From the NCBI GenBank assembly GCA_903844635.1, contig CAIMUF010000074.1, forward strand, positions 186,001 through 250,000: a stretch of DNA of 64,000 bases. Reading direction: 5' to 3'. Every line of letters starts with the position of its first letter. Position 1 is the first letter of the stretch. The stretch comes from an uncultured Sulfuricurvum sp. Lineage in GTDB: Bacteria > Campylobacterota > Campylobacteria > Campylobacterales > Sulfurimonadaceae. The position numbers and the translations under genes are program-made. Shown in pieces: positions 1 to 8,129 of this stretch. The notes beneath the pieces were generated by a model. The model ran no database searches. It saw only the letters and a program-made list of their open reading frames with translations, and was not told the origin of the DNA.

Positions 1-28
1 ACGCTGCGGCACTATAATTTGAATGCCG

Positions 29-56
29 AAATCTGCCTCTTTTGAGGCAGATTTTT
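29..56. terminator. Hairpin terminator
   Basis: An 11-bp perfect stem (AAATCTGCCTC / GAGGCAGATTT) with a TTTT loop runs into a T-rich tract. A TATAAT box sits just upstream at 13-18, so a transcript begun there would end almost at once. A related hairpin lies before fabG at 49234-49260. The symmetrical A/T flanks mean it could work in both directions. Confidence 0.7.
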
Positions 57-203
57 CTTCTTTTACGACTCGTCTTCTGACAAATCTTTAGCTCCATTTC
101 TCATTGATATTCTTAATTAACATAGGTTTTTATCTTTGAATATTCTTTAAAGCTTGACTGATGTACCATGAATTTACATACATTAAAACCAAGGAAAAAT
201 AAA

Positions 204-350
204 ATGCTTGAAACCATTGCTTTTATACTCATTATCCTCTGGGTACTAGGACTAGTCTCGTCGTATACAATAGGGGGATTTATTCATATCCTTATAGTTA
301 TTGCAGTCGTGGTAATTTTAATCAGAGTTATTCGAGGTCGTCGATTGTAA
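204..350 (+). CDS. Small hydrophobic membrane protein (lmo0937-like)
   Basis: A 48-residue protein with two closely spaced membrane helices (about residues 3-20 and 24-42), a G-G-F turn between them and a basic C-terminus ending RVIRGRRL. It resembles the lmo0937/DUF5670 family of tiny membrane proteins, which has no established function. An upstream in-frame ATG at 168 would add 12 polar residues. The ATG at 204 is preferred because AAGGA (191-195) lies a good distance before it and the family normally begins MLETIA. It appears monocistronic, followed by a hairpin at 358-400. Confidence 0.7.
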   Translation: MLETIAFILIILWVLGLVSSYTIGGFIHILIVIAVVVILIRVIRGRRL

Positions 351-357
351 TCCTTCT

Positions 358-400
358 AAAGGATAGGAAGTTTTTTTTAATTAAAAACTGCTTATCCTTT
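358..400. terminator. Hairpin terminator
   Basis: AAAGGATA pairs with TATCCTTT, and an inner GTTTTT pairs with AAAAAC, giving a long A/T-rich hairpin right after the small membrane protein. The internal T8 run makes a terminator plausible. Confidence 0.55.
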
Positions 401-425
401 CTCTAAAATCACCGAATAGGCAATC

Positions 426-1175
426 ATGCAATACTCTTTCTTAGCCTCCTACGCTCTTATCATCTTTGCTCTGTGGTATTCACGACGTGAACATTTCGGG
501 CTCGAAAAACAGATACTGACCAACTCTATTTTAGCGATGGTTCAGCTGGGATTGCTGGGGTATGCTCTTGTTTATCTTTTTAAAATCTCACACCCATCAC
601 TTTTATTTTTTGTACTGCTTGGGATGGTGACGTTCGGAGCATATACGGCTAAAAAACGTTCACCGCTAGGAAATCATAGTTTTCGGATTGCTTTTTATAC
701 ATTGGGCGCATCGTCTGGAATTGTCTTTGCCTCCATGATGGCGTTTGGTGTCATACACATGGTTCCACACGAGATGATTCCCATCGGAGGGATGATTATC
801 GGCAATGCTCTGAATGTGTACACTCAAAGTATTGAGCGATTTAAAGCAGAAGTCAAAAATACAGTGGAGACCATCGAGGGGATGGTAGCACTAGGAGCAC
901 CGCTCAAGGATGCGCTTGCGTTTGCTTCTAAAGCCTCCGTCAAAGCCTCAATGATCCCGACGCTCAATATGCTCCAAACCGTCGGCATTATCCATATTCC
1001 AGGAATCACGACAGGAATGCTTCTCGCGGGAGCTAACCCGCTCAAAGCAGTCTCCTATCAGTTAGCCGTAATGTACATGATGGTGGCGGTTTCGTTGCTC
1101 GCTGCAGCGTTTAGTGTGCTTTTTTCCTATAAGCATATTTTTGGGGCAGTATACGGGATGAATACAGTGAAATAG
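426..1175 (+). CDS. fetB: FetB-type ABC transporter permease (UPF0014)
   Basis: A 249-residue polytopic membrane protein matching the UPF0014/FetB family, whose E. coli member works with the ATPase FetA in iron export and peroxide resistance. Several hydrophobic helices span the protein. The central loop with the conserved type of segment NTVETIEGMVALGAP (about residues 146-160) and the following helices are typical of the family. The length agrees with other FetB proteins. No fetA-like ATPase lies next to it in the window, so the partner must be encoded elsewhere or upstream. It appears to be transcribed alone, ending before the promoter at 1207. Confidence 0.85.
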   Translation: MQYSFLASYALIIFALWYSRREHFGLEKQILTNSILAMVQLGLLGYALVYLFKISHPSLLFFVLLGMVTFGAYTAKKRSPLGNHSFRIAFYTLGASSGIVFASMMAFGVIHMVPHEMIPIGGMIIGNALNVYTQSIERFKAEVKNTVETIEGMVALGAPLKDALAFASKASVKASMIPTLNMLQTVGIIHIPGITTGMLLAGANPLKAVSYQLAVMYMMVAVSLLAAAFSVLFSYKHIFGAVYGMNTVK

Positions 1176-1206
1176 TATAAGTTTTTTGCATTAAGGATAG
1201 GTGCAC

Positions 1207-1212
1207 TATAAT
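1207..1212 (+). promoter_or_regulatory. -10 box of the FIST-GGDEF-EAL operon
   Basis: A perfect TATAAT lies 31 bases before the preferred start at 1243, with no convincing -35 box, as is usual for the housekeeping sigma factor of Campylobacterota. Confidence 0.5.
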
Positions 1213-1242
1213 TTATAAATATAGTAGAGGGGAATGTATGGT

Positions 1243-3702
1243 ATGCAGCTGAAAAATCATCGATATACGAATCATGAAGAGCTTGTATTATTTTTAGATA
1301 TTCTATTGTCCCACGAACATAAAGCTATTTTAATTCAACTTTTTAGTGGAGTTTTGGATAAACAGCTTATCCAATCCATCCTCGATAATCTCGCTTTAAA
1401 ACTTCCTGATGCCATGCTTATCGGTGCCACTACGGCAGGTGAGATTATGGACGGGGTGATGAGTTCTTCTGACATTATTCTTTCTTTCTCATTATTTGAA
1501 TCGACAGATATCTCAACGTATTATTTCCCCCAATGCGATTTTGAAAACGGTGTTCGTGCAGCAGAGGAGATACTTACCGATCGTACAAAAGTCTGTATCG
1601 CTTTTAGTGAAGGGCTCACAAGTGATTCAGAGTCATTTTTGGATGGATTTACTTCGGTGCGTAATGATGTGATGGTTGCGGGAGGAAATGCAGGGGATGA
1701 TTTAACCTTTACCGGTACTTATGTAATGCAAGGTTCTCATCTTTATGACGTAGGAATTGTTATTGCGGTATTGGACAGTGATCTTCTAGTTGTTAATAAT
1801 GCTTATTCTCTTTCATGGACGCCTGTAGGTAAATTTATGACAATTACCAAGGCAGAGAAAAATGTTATTTATGAGATAGATAATCGTCCGATTCGAGAGC
1901 TTTATACCCACTATTTGGGTGCTGAAACGGTTGAACATATTCCTGCGAGTGCGATTGAATTTCCACTGATAAAAATCGAAGATAATGTTGCGATTGCACG
2001 ATCAATGATTGCCCAAAGCGAGGATGGCGGATTTGTTTATGCGGGGCATTTTCAGAATGGCGATCAGGTTCGATTTGCGATTGGTAATGTTGAAGAAGTG
2101 CTGAATCATGCCATAGATATTCAAGCATCTCTTGCCTCATTTCCGGTTGAGGCAACGTATGTCTATTCGTGCTCGGTTCGGAAGCTTTTTTTGCAAGAAC
2201 AGCTTAATTATGAATTTGGATTGATCAATGAGATAGCACCATGTACAGGATTTTTTACTTACGGTGAATTTTTTCACTCACATGCAGATAATCAACTTTT
2301 GAACATTACGACAACAACACTTTCCCTGAGTGAATCTCAACGTATTGCTACTTTCTTAGAGCCAGTAAATAAGAGTACGTATCATCATTCAATGCTTAAA
2401 TCACTTACCCATCTTGTGAATGTGACCCAAGAAGAATTGGACGAAAACATTCACAAATTGATGACGAAAGAGCAAATGATTGAGCGCCAGCTTCGTGATG
2501 AACTTACCGGGATAAAAAACCGTACAGCCCTTTTTAATGACATGGATATAATCGAAGGAATAATGATATTAGCGGTTTTAAATATTGACTTTTTTTCTAC
2601 GATAAACGATTATTATGGATACGAAAGAGGAGATCAACTACTGGAAATTTTTGCTAAAAGACTGGTTGAAATTGTCGGGGATGATAACGTTTATCGCATT
2701 AGTGGTGACGAATTTGCTGTGATTCGTACCAACACTATTTTGGATCAAGAGTGCAGGGAACGGTTATTAGAGATAATAAAAGCTCTTGAAACGTATCGAT
2801 TTCCTCTAAATGGGCATGACGTTACTTTGAATATTTCAGCAGGAGTTGCCAGTGCAGAACATTCTAATGTCTATAATTTAGCGCATATTGCACTCAAAGA
2901 GGCTAAAAATCGAAGAACTAAAGTTATATTTTTTGATGATTACAAAATGTTGGAAGCTAAAACGCGCAACAATATTATTATGGTCAATAAAATTAAATCC
3001 GCCATTGAAAATGATCGTATAGTCCCCTATTTTCAAGGTATTGTTGACAACAAAACCAAGAAGATTGTCAAATACGAATCGCTGATTCGTCTGATTGATG
3101 AGGATGGCAGTGTTCTGAGTCCCTTTGCATTTCTCGAACACGCCAAAAAGTCTAAACTCTATGACGAACTTACCAAGATTATGATCACTAAGACATTTAA
3201 TGTATTTGAAGCGTTGGATGTTGAGTTCTCGATCAATCTAACGTTACAAGATATTCAGTGCCAGGAGACACGAGGCTTTTTATACGAAATCTTACAAAAT
3301 TCAAAAGCTGCAAAACGCGCAGTTTTTGAAATCGTTGAATCAGAAGGAATTGAAAATTTCGAGGAAGTAGCTCTTTTTATTCTTATCCTCAAATCATACG
3401 GCTGTAAGGTTGCGATTGATGATTTCGGTACTGGGTATTCCAATTTTAGTTATTTGAGTAAGCTTGATATTGATTATATTAAAATTGATGGTTCTCTTAT
3501 CAAGAATATCAACAGTGATGCCGATCATCTCCTCACGGTTGAGAGCATCCTCTTTTTTGCGCACAGAAAAGGGATTGAAACCATTGCTGAATTTGTAGAA
3601 GATGAAGCAACTTTCACTAAACTCTCTGAGCTTGGGGTGACGTATACGCAAGGGTATTTATTTTCGATTCCGTCGGCACATATTAAAGAGGAGGGGTATT
3701 AA
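1243..3702 (+). CDS. FIST sensor with GGDEF and EAL domains
   Basis: An 819-residue cytoplasmic signalling protein. The N-terminal half (about 25-370) is a FIST_N plus FIST_C sensory module, recognisable from LIGATTAGEIMDG and the VAGGNAGDD segment; FIST domains are thought to bind small ligands such as amino acids. A GGDEF domain follows (DELTGIKNR near residue 420; the signature is SGDEF near 487, with Ser for the first Gly and no clear RxxD I-site), then an EAL domain (ESLIRL near 611, DDFGTGYS near 726, KIDGSLI). The EAL catalytic residues look intact, so c-di-GMP hydrolysis is the likely output. ATG 1243 is preferred over ATG 1234 because the GAGGGG Shine-Dalgarno ends at 1232, too close for 1234. 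The stop overlaps the next start (TAATG). Confidence 0.9.
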   Translation: MQLKNHRYTNHEELVLFLDILLSHEHKAILIQLFSGVLDKQLIQSILDNLALKLPDAMLIGATTAGEIMDGVMSSSDIILSFSLFESTDISTYYFPQCDFENGVRAAEEILTDRTKVCIAFSEGLTSDSESFLDGFTSVRNDVMVAGGNAGDDLTFTGTYVMQGSHLYDVGIVIAVLDSDLLVVNNAYSLSWTPVGKFMTITKAEKNVIYEIDNRPIRELYTHYLGAETVEHIPASAIEFPLIKIEDNVAIARSMIAQSEDGGFVYAGHFQNGDQVRFAIGNVEEVLNHAIDIQASLASFPVEATYVYSCSVRKLFLQEQLNYEFGLINEIAPCTGFFTYGEFFHSHADNQLLNITTTTLSLSESQRIATFLEPVNKSTYHHSMLKSLTHLVNVTQEELDENIHKLMTKEQMIERQLRDELTGIKNRTALFNDMDIIEGIMILAVLNIDFFSTINDYYGYERGDQLLEIFAKRLVEIVGDDNVYRISGDEFAVIRTNTILDQECRERLLEIIKALETYRFPLNGHDVTLNISAGVASAEHSNVYNLAHIALKEAKNRRTKVIFFDDYKMLEAKTRNNIIMVNKIKSAIENDRIVPYFQGIVDNKTKKIVKYESLIRLIDEDGSVLSPFAFLEHAKKSKLYDELTKIMITKTFNVFEALDVEFSINLTLQDIQCQETRGFLYEILQNSKAAKRAVFEIVESEGIENFEEVALFILILKSYGCKVAIDDFGTGYSNFSYLSKLDIDYIKIDGSLIKNINSDADHLLTVESILFFAHRKGIETIAEFVEDEATFTKLSELGVTYTQGYLFSIPSAHIKEEGY

Positions 3703-5963
3703 TGAAAATTTTTATTTTTATTTTATTTATCCTTACCTCTTTGATAGCCGAAAAAAGTGCCGAAAAAGTATCGGTACAGCTTGATTGGAAATATCAGTTT
3801 GAGTTTGCCGGATTTATTGCAGCAAAAGAAAAAGGATTTTACCGTGATGCAGGTCTGGATGTAACCCTGCGTGAATACCATGACGGTATTGATATCGGTG
3901 CAGATGTTTTAGCGGGTAGATCGACGTATGGCGTGTACAATTCCAGTATTATGGTTGAGAATGGACGTGTAAAACCAATTGTCTTGATGGGAACGTATTT
4001 TCAACACTCTCCACTTATTTTTGTTGCACGTAAAGGGATTAAAAATCCAAGTGACATGATAGGCAAGACAATAATGGGAACAACTTACGAGCTCAAATAC
4101 AGCTCTTTAGCCCTCTTGCTGAATCATTTTAGTATTTCGCCTAAAAATGCTCACTTTGTTGATCATACTTTTAACATTCAAAATTTCATTGATGGAAAAG
4201 TCGATGTTATGAGTGCTTTTCGTTCCAATCAGCTCTATGAACTTGATCGTAGGGGTATTGAGTACGAAATTATTGATCCGTCACAATACGGATTTATGAT
4301 GAGTGCAGTCAACCTTTTTACTTCTCCACTGGAGGCGATTGAACATACCGATCGAACACAGCGGTTTATTGATGCGACAAATCGCGGATGGAAATATGCG
4401 CTTGATCACCCAGATGAAATGATTGATATTCTCATTCATAAATACGCTGCTCAGAAATCACGTAATGCTCTGAAGTATGAGGCGAAAGTAACAAAACAGC
4501 TGGTGATGACCGATTTTTATCCCATCGGTGAAGTCAATTCTGAGCTGACAGTCCGAGCGTTTAAACAGCTCATGCAAACCGGTGCGCTTAACGGTGATCA
4601 GAAGCTGGGTCGCTATATGTTTAAGGACATAGCTGTCAATTCTCGTGAAAATATTGAGTTTACAAGTGCTGAGAAAAACTATCTTCTCGAAAAGAAAAAA
4701 ATTACGATGTGTGTGGATCCTGAATGGTATCCGCTCGAAGCAATACGTGATGGAAAACATATCGGAATGGCAGCGGATGTGATGCATGTTTTCGAAAAAC
4801 AAATTTCTATACCCATCGAGTTAGTACCGACGATGTCATGGAATCAATCGCTTTTGTATGCAAAAGAGCGGAAATGCGACATTTTATCGCTTGCGACAAC
4901 TGCCCCTGAGAGATTGAAATATATGAATTTTACCTCTTCGTATTTGAGTATTCCTTACGTTATGCTAACGACAAATGAGAAGCCTTTTGTCGAAGATATT
5001 AGGTCATTAACAAAAGAAAAAATAGGAATCGTCAAAGGATATTCCACTGTCGGTATACTAAAAGAGCATTATCCACATTTAAATATTGTAGAGGTCAATT
5101 CGATTACTGAGGGGTTAAGCAAGGTAGAAAGCGGCGAGTTGTATGGCTATGTCGATAATTTGATTGTGGTATCTTCGTACATCCAAAAAGAATATACGGG
5201 AGTTTTAAAGGTATCTTCACGACTTGATGAAAAAGATGAATTGTGTGTCGGTACCCGTAATGATGAACCATTATTATACGGTGTATTTGAGAAAATGGTC
5301 AAAAATATTGATACTGCTGTGATGCAAAGTATCTATAACCGTTGGGTGTCAACAGTCGAAGAAATATCATGGTTCGATCGTGGGGCTTTTTGGAAATTTC
5401 TTTTTATTCTTATCGTGGGTATTTTGGCATTTACATGGCGTTATCTTTTATTGAAGCACCACAATGCTCAACTGCGAAAACTTTCTATTACTGATAAGTT
5501 AACGGGATTGTATAATCGTCAGAAAACGGACATTATTCTCATTAATGAGCAAAAAAAGGTGAATCGATATCGTGATTATCATTGTTCGGTGATGATGATT
5601 GATGTCGATAATTTCAAAGTCATTAATGATACGGTAGGGCATCAGGCAGGGGATAATGTTTTGGAAACTTTGGCCAGTATTATGAAAGACAACCTTCGAG
5701 CTACTGATATATTGGGTCGTTGGGGCGGAGAAGAATTTATTGTCATTTTACCTCATACCACTACGGAAGATGCGATGGCGGTTGCGGAAAATTTTCGACG
5801 TAAAATAGAAAAATCTTCGTTCAGTTTAATAAATCAGGTGACGGTTAGTATCGGCGTAGGAGAATTTATTCAAAACGAAAGTGTACATGAGTGTGTAGGA
5901 AGAGTGGACAGTGCTTTATATGAGGCAAAAGAGAGCGGTCGAAATAGAGTGTGTAAAGCGTAA
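3702..5963 (+). CDS. Periplasmic-binding-domain diguanylate cyclase (NMT1-SBP3-GGDEF)
   Basis: A 753-residue membrane sensor. A signal peptide (1-17) precedes an NMT1/THI5-like solute-binding domain (about 24-240: VQLDWKYQFEFAGF, then AAKEKGFY). A second binding domain of the SBP_bac_3 type follows (about 330-550: CVDPEWYPLEA, later YVDNLIVV). One membrane helix (about 561-583) leads to a cytoplasmic GGDEF domain (DKLTGLYNRQ, GGEEF near 671). An I-site RATD lies five residues before GGEEF, the usual position for product inhibition, so it should be an active, feedback-controlled cyclase. The gene overlaps the FIST-GGDEF-EAL gene by one base (TAATG), so a cyclase and a likely phosphodiesterase are translationally coupled. 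The ligand is unknown; the NMT1 fold suggests a pyrimidine- or taurine-like compound. Confidence 0.9.
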   Translation: MKIFIFILFILTSLIAEKSAEKVSVQLDWKYQFEFAGFIAAKEKGFYRDAGLDVTLREYHDGIDIGADVLAGRSTYGVYNSSIMVENGRVKPIVLMGTYFQHSPLIFVARKGIKNPSDMIGKTIMGTTYELKYSSLALLLNHFSISPKNAHFVDHTFNIQNFIDGKVDVMSAFRSNQLYELDRRGIEYEIIDPSQYGFMMSAVNLFTSPLEAIEHTDRTQRFIDATNRGWKYALDHPDEMIDILIHKYAAQKSRNALKYEAKVTKQLVMTDFYPIGEVNSELTVRAFKQLMQTGALNGDQKLGRYMFKDIAVNSRENIEFTSAEKNYLLEKKKITMCVDPEWYPLEAIRDGKHIGMAADVMHVFEKQISIPIELVPTMSWNQSLLYAKERKCDILSLATTAPERLKYMNFTSSYLSIPYVMLTTNEKPFVEDIRSLTKEKIGIVKGYSTVGILKEHYPHLNIVEVNSITEGLSKVESGELYGYVDNLIVVSSYIQKEYTGVLKVSSRLDEKDELCVGTRNDEPLLYGVFEKMVKNIDTAVMQSIYNRWVSTVEEISWFDRGAFWKFLFILIVGILAFTWRYLLLKHHNAQLRKLSITDKLTGLYNRQKTDIILINEQKKVNRYRDYHCSVMMIDVDNFKVINDTVGHQAGDNVLETLASIMKDNLRATDILGRWGGEEFIVILPHTTTEDAMAVAENFRRKIEKSSFSLINQVTVSIGVGEFIQNESVHECVGRVDSALYEAKESGRNRVCKA

Positions 5964-5976
5964 GTAAGCGTACACT

Positions 5977-6068
5977 CGTCATTCCCGCCTACGCGGGCGA
6001 AGTACTCTTTTGGGTGTATCCAGCTGGATTCACCCGAGGGCACTTCGCCCGTTTTCACGGGAATGACG
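5977..6068. repeat. 92-bp nested palindromic repeat
   Basis: Outer arms CGTCATTCCCG and CGGGAATGACG enclose CGGGCGAAGT / ACTTCGCCCG, which enclose GGGTGtATCC / GGATtCACCC around AGCT. The whole element can form one long hairpin or cruciform. It belongs to the dispersed family also seen at 8052, 52914, 57632 and 58970. It lies between convergent genes and may end transcription from both. Confidence 0.85.
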
Positions 6069-6080
6069 AAAGTATCTTTA

Positions 6081-6359
6081 TTAATTGGATTTAGTGTTTT
6101 GAGTTGCCAATGTCGCCGTATAGCCTGTTTGGGCTACAGCATCTTGCATCATTTTTAAATTCACGGTATCCTCGGTATTTACCAAAGCACTTTCATTTTT
6201 AAAATTTACTTTTGCCTCTTGGACACCGTGAACACTAAGCAGTGCTTTTTTGACCGCCAATGTGCAGGCGATGCAGTGCATCCCGCTGATATGCAGACTC
6301 CACTCTTTTGGGTAAGCGAGAGAAGCTAAGAGTAGTAGTCCCAGTGTTATTCTCCCCAT
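6081..6359 (-). CDS. Periplasmic heavy-metal-associated (MerP-like) protein
   Basis: A 92-residue protein with an N-terminal signal peptide (about 1-17, ending near LAYPKE) and a single HMA domain. The metal-binding motif GMHCIAC (about 26-32) is the CxxC of MerP and copper chaperones. Its gene overlaps the end of the TusA-MerT fusion gene by 13 bases, so the two are coupled, matching the merT-merP pairing of mercury uptake systems. No merA or merR is seen, so the metal or thiol-reactive substrate is uncertain. It is the last gene of the minus-strand selenium/metal cluster. Confidence 0.8.
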   Translation of the reverse strand: MGRITLGLLLLASLAYPKEWSLHISGMHCIACTLAVKKALLSVHGVQEAKVNFKNESALVNTEDTVNLKMMQDAVAQTGYTATLATQNTKSN

Positions 6360-6955
6360 ATTAATGCTTCATAATAGGGATAAAAAAGGGCAGCAAGGCT
6401 AAAGAGGAACAATGCCCAAAAAAGAATTATTAAGATTTTGGAGGTGAGGCTTGGCTCGCAATCGCATTCGATTTGCTTTTTAATCACCATTTGGTAAAAG
6501 CCGATACTGAGCATCACGACAGCGAAAGCGGTAAAAATCCAGCGATAACTGTTCAATTGCGGAACATTGATAACCCCTGCAAAGGAAATTCCAAACACCA
6601 TAAACAGTGTAGGAACCAAACAGCATGAGGCGGAGAGTAACGCCGTAACCAATGCCCCTGAAAGCACGAGTACAGCACTGCGACGCTCTTGCTGCATCAT
6701 GGTATCAAGCGGGTTTTCGTCATCACGTTGTGTATAACCCAGCCCTTTGGTGATGGTCAATCGTGTGGCACCGTCTTCTAGGAGTTCTTCGGTAAAGGTA
6801 CACTGTTGAGAGAGGGCAAAGCGTTTGCAGTTTTCACGACCGCTGAGGGTGTTTACCTCTAGGACGAGCGTGGCATCTTCGGGGAGGGTGTCCAATACTT
6901 TTTTGGTTTCCAGTACGGGACGGGGACACTCCATATCGCGGCAGTCGAGGATCAT
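6347..6955 (-). CDS. TusA-like domain fused to MerT-like membrane domain
   Basis: A 202-residue two-part protein. Residues 1-70 are a TusA/SirA-like sulfur-carrier domain with the signature CRDMECPRPVLETKK (Cys of CPRP, about residue 10). Residues about 90-200 form a membrane domain of three helices with the vicinal pair SASCCLVP in the first helix and a CDC motif (IECDCEPS) in the loop after the second, as in MerT mercury carriers. TusA-like domains pass persulfide or selenide sulfur through the CPxP cysteine; MerT relays metal from periplasmic MerP to the cytosol. The fusion and its place downstream of selD and mnmH suggest transport or delivery of a soft metal, sulfur or selenium species, which is inference. 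The start overlaps the previous stop by four bases (ATGA). Confidence 0.75.
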   Translation of the reverse strand: MILDCRDMECPRPVLETKKVLDTLPEDATLVLEVNTLSGRENCKRFALSQQCTFTEELLEDGATRLTITKGLGYTQRDDENPLDTMMQQERRSAVLVLSGALVTALLSASCCLVPTLFMVFGISFAGVINVPQLNSYRWIFTAFAVVMLSIGFYQMVIKKQIECDCEPSLTSKILIILFWALFLFSLAALFYPYYEALIWGE

Positions 6956-8037
6956 AAAGTCACTTTTTTGGAAAGAATTTTGTATTGATACGCTGAGGGT
7001 TCAAATGGATCGAGGTATTCACTCTCTACTTCCGCATACGGATAGCCAAACGAATCCAGTGAGCCTTGAGTATTGGCAGGATAGAGGTCAAAATCGCGTG
7101 CATGATTAAATGCCATCCAGTTGTTCTCCCAAAATCCGAAAAATTTATCGGCAAGTTCTAGAACACGAGGAGATGTTTTTTCAAGATTTTCTTTTAACAC
7201 CAATTTGGTAATGTCCGCAGGATCACAAGGTACCCATCCCAGAGTAGGGATGAAAAATTCCAGCTTGCAGTGTTGGGATTTAGTAATATCCTCTTTAGCA
7301 CCAAACGCAGGAGAAAGTCGTGAAGGTCCAATCCGAATCCCTAACACTTCACGTGCAGGAATCCCTGATGCTCGCATAAGTGCAACGCAGAGCGCAGACA
7401 TATCGAGGCATTTTCCTCCCATGCGACCATCTTTTTCGAGTTGTGCCAACATCGCATTGGGACTTCCTACCCCGCATCCGTGAACGTTTTCATCGCGGTA
7501 ACCGTTGGCAATAATCCAGTTGTAGATTTTTCGGGCTTTTTTGAGAGGGTCTTTCTCATTACCGACGATTTTTTTGGCTGCTTTGGCAACGGCTCCATCC
7601 GTGGGGATATGAGCTGTTGGAGCTAAAAACTCTTTGGCTTCTTGGATGCTATCGGAGCACACTCGTGTCCGTTTGAAATCACATTGACGGTCGCGTAAAG
7701 CTACTTTCATCGACAGATCAAGGGTTTTATTTGTGGCATTATTATCCCAGTAAGCATAAAATGTTGCACTTTCATAATTATTATGCGTTGTTTGAAAACT
7801 CTTTTTAGCTGTTCCCTCAGCTCCGATTTGCAGAACACTTTGGAATCCTGAAACATCACTGGGAAGCGGAACCCACAATGCACACTCTTTTGCACCATGA
7901 GCGGTGAGATCAAACTTCCATTGGAGGTCATAGAGGGCTAATGTTTTTTTTATCTCCACCGAAGCGGTAAGAAAAGAAGGAGCAAAACAAATTGCCCCTG
8001 TAAGAGCGGTTTTTTTGATGAATTCTCGTCGGTGCAT
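6952..8037 (-). CDS. Exported transglutaminase-like cysteine protein
   Basis: A 361-residue protein with a Tat-like signal sequence (RREFIKKTALTG near the N-terminus) and a transglutaminase-like core. Catalytic-type residues are visible: Cys in GGKCLDMSALC, His in SQHCKLEF and Asp in VPCDPADI. Such domains act as cysteine peptidases or transglutaminases. An in-frame ATG at 8118 would add 27 residues (MDPRVKPEDDE...), but these are a translation of the palindromic repeat at 8052-8118 and not protein. ATG 8037 has AAGGA seven bases upstream and begins at the signal peptide. It sits between selD and the TusA-MerT gene in the same direction, overlapping the latter by four bases. Its substrate is unknown. 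Confidence 0.8.
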   Translation of the reverse strand: MHRREFIKKTALTGAICFAPSFLTASVEIKKTLALYDLQWKFDLTAHGAKECALWVPLPSDVSGFQSVLQIGAEGTAKKSFQTTHNNYESATFYAYWDNNATNKTLDLSMKVALRDRQCDFKRTRVCSDSIQEAKEFLAPTAHIPTDGAVAKAAKKIVGNEKDPLKKARKIYNWIIANGYRDENVHGCGVGSPNAMLAQLEKDGRMGGKCLDMSALCVALMRASGIPAREVLGIRIGPSRLSPAFGAKEDITKSQHCKLEFFIPTLGWVPCDPADITKLVLKENLEKTSPRVLELADKFFGFWENNWMAFNHARDFDLYPANTQGSLDSFGYPYAEVESEYLDPFEPSAYQYKILSKKVTL

Positions 8038-8051
8038 TAATGTCCTTTTTG

Positions 8052-8118
8052 TAGCTGGATTCCCGCCTACGCGGGAATGACGGAGCTCGTCATCCTCGGG
8101 CTTGACCCGGGGATCCAT
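8052..8118. repeat. Dispersed palindromic repeat, double unit
   Basis: Two adjacent palindromes: GATTCCCGCctacGCGGGAATGACG and CGTCATCCTCGGGcttgACCCGGGGATCC. The same two units appear, inverted, at 57632-57706. It lies inside the selD-transglutaminase gap and creates a false upstream start for the latter. Confidence 0.85.
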
Positions 8119-8129
8119 CTCTTTAAATA

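Noticed and set aside
6081-6955. A complete mercury-resistance operon
   Set aside because: Only MerT-like and MerP-like parts exist; no mercuric reductase or MerR-type regulator is present.
8038-8118. 27-residue N-terminal extension (MDPRVKPEDDE...) of the transglutaminase-like protein
   Set aside because: It is a translation of the palindromic repeat. ATG 8037 has a proper ribosome site and begins the signal peptide.
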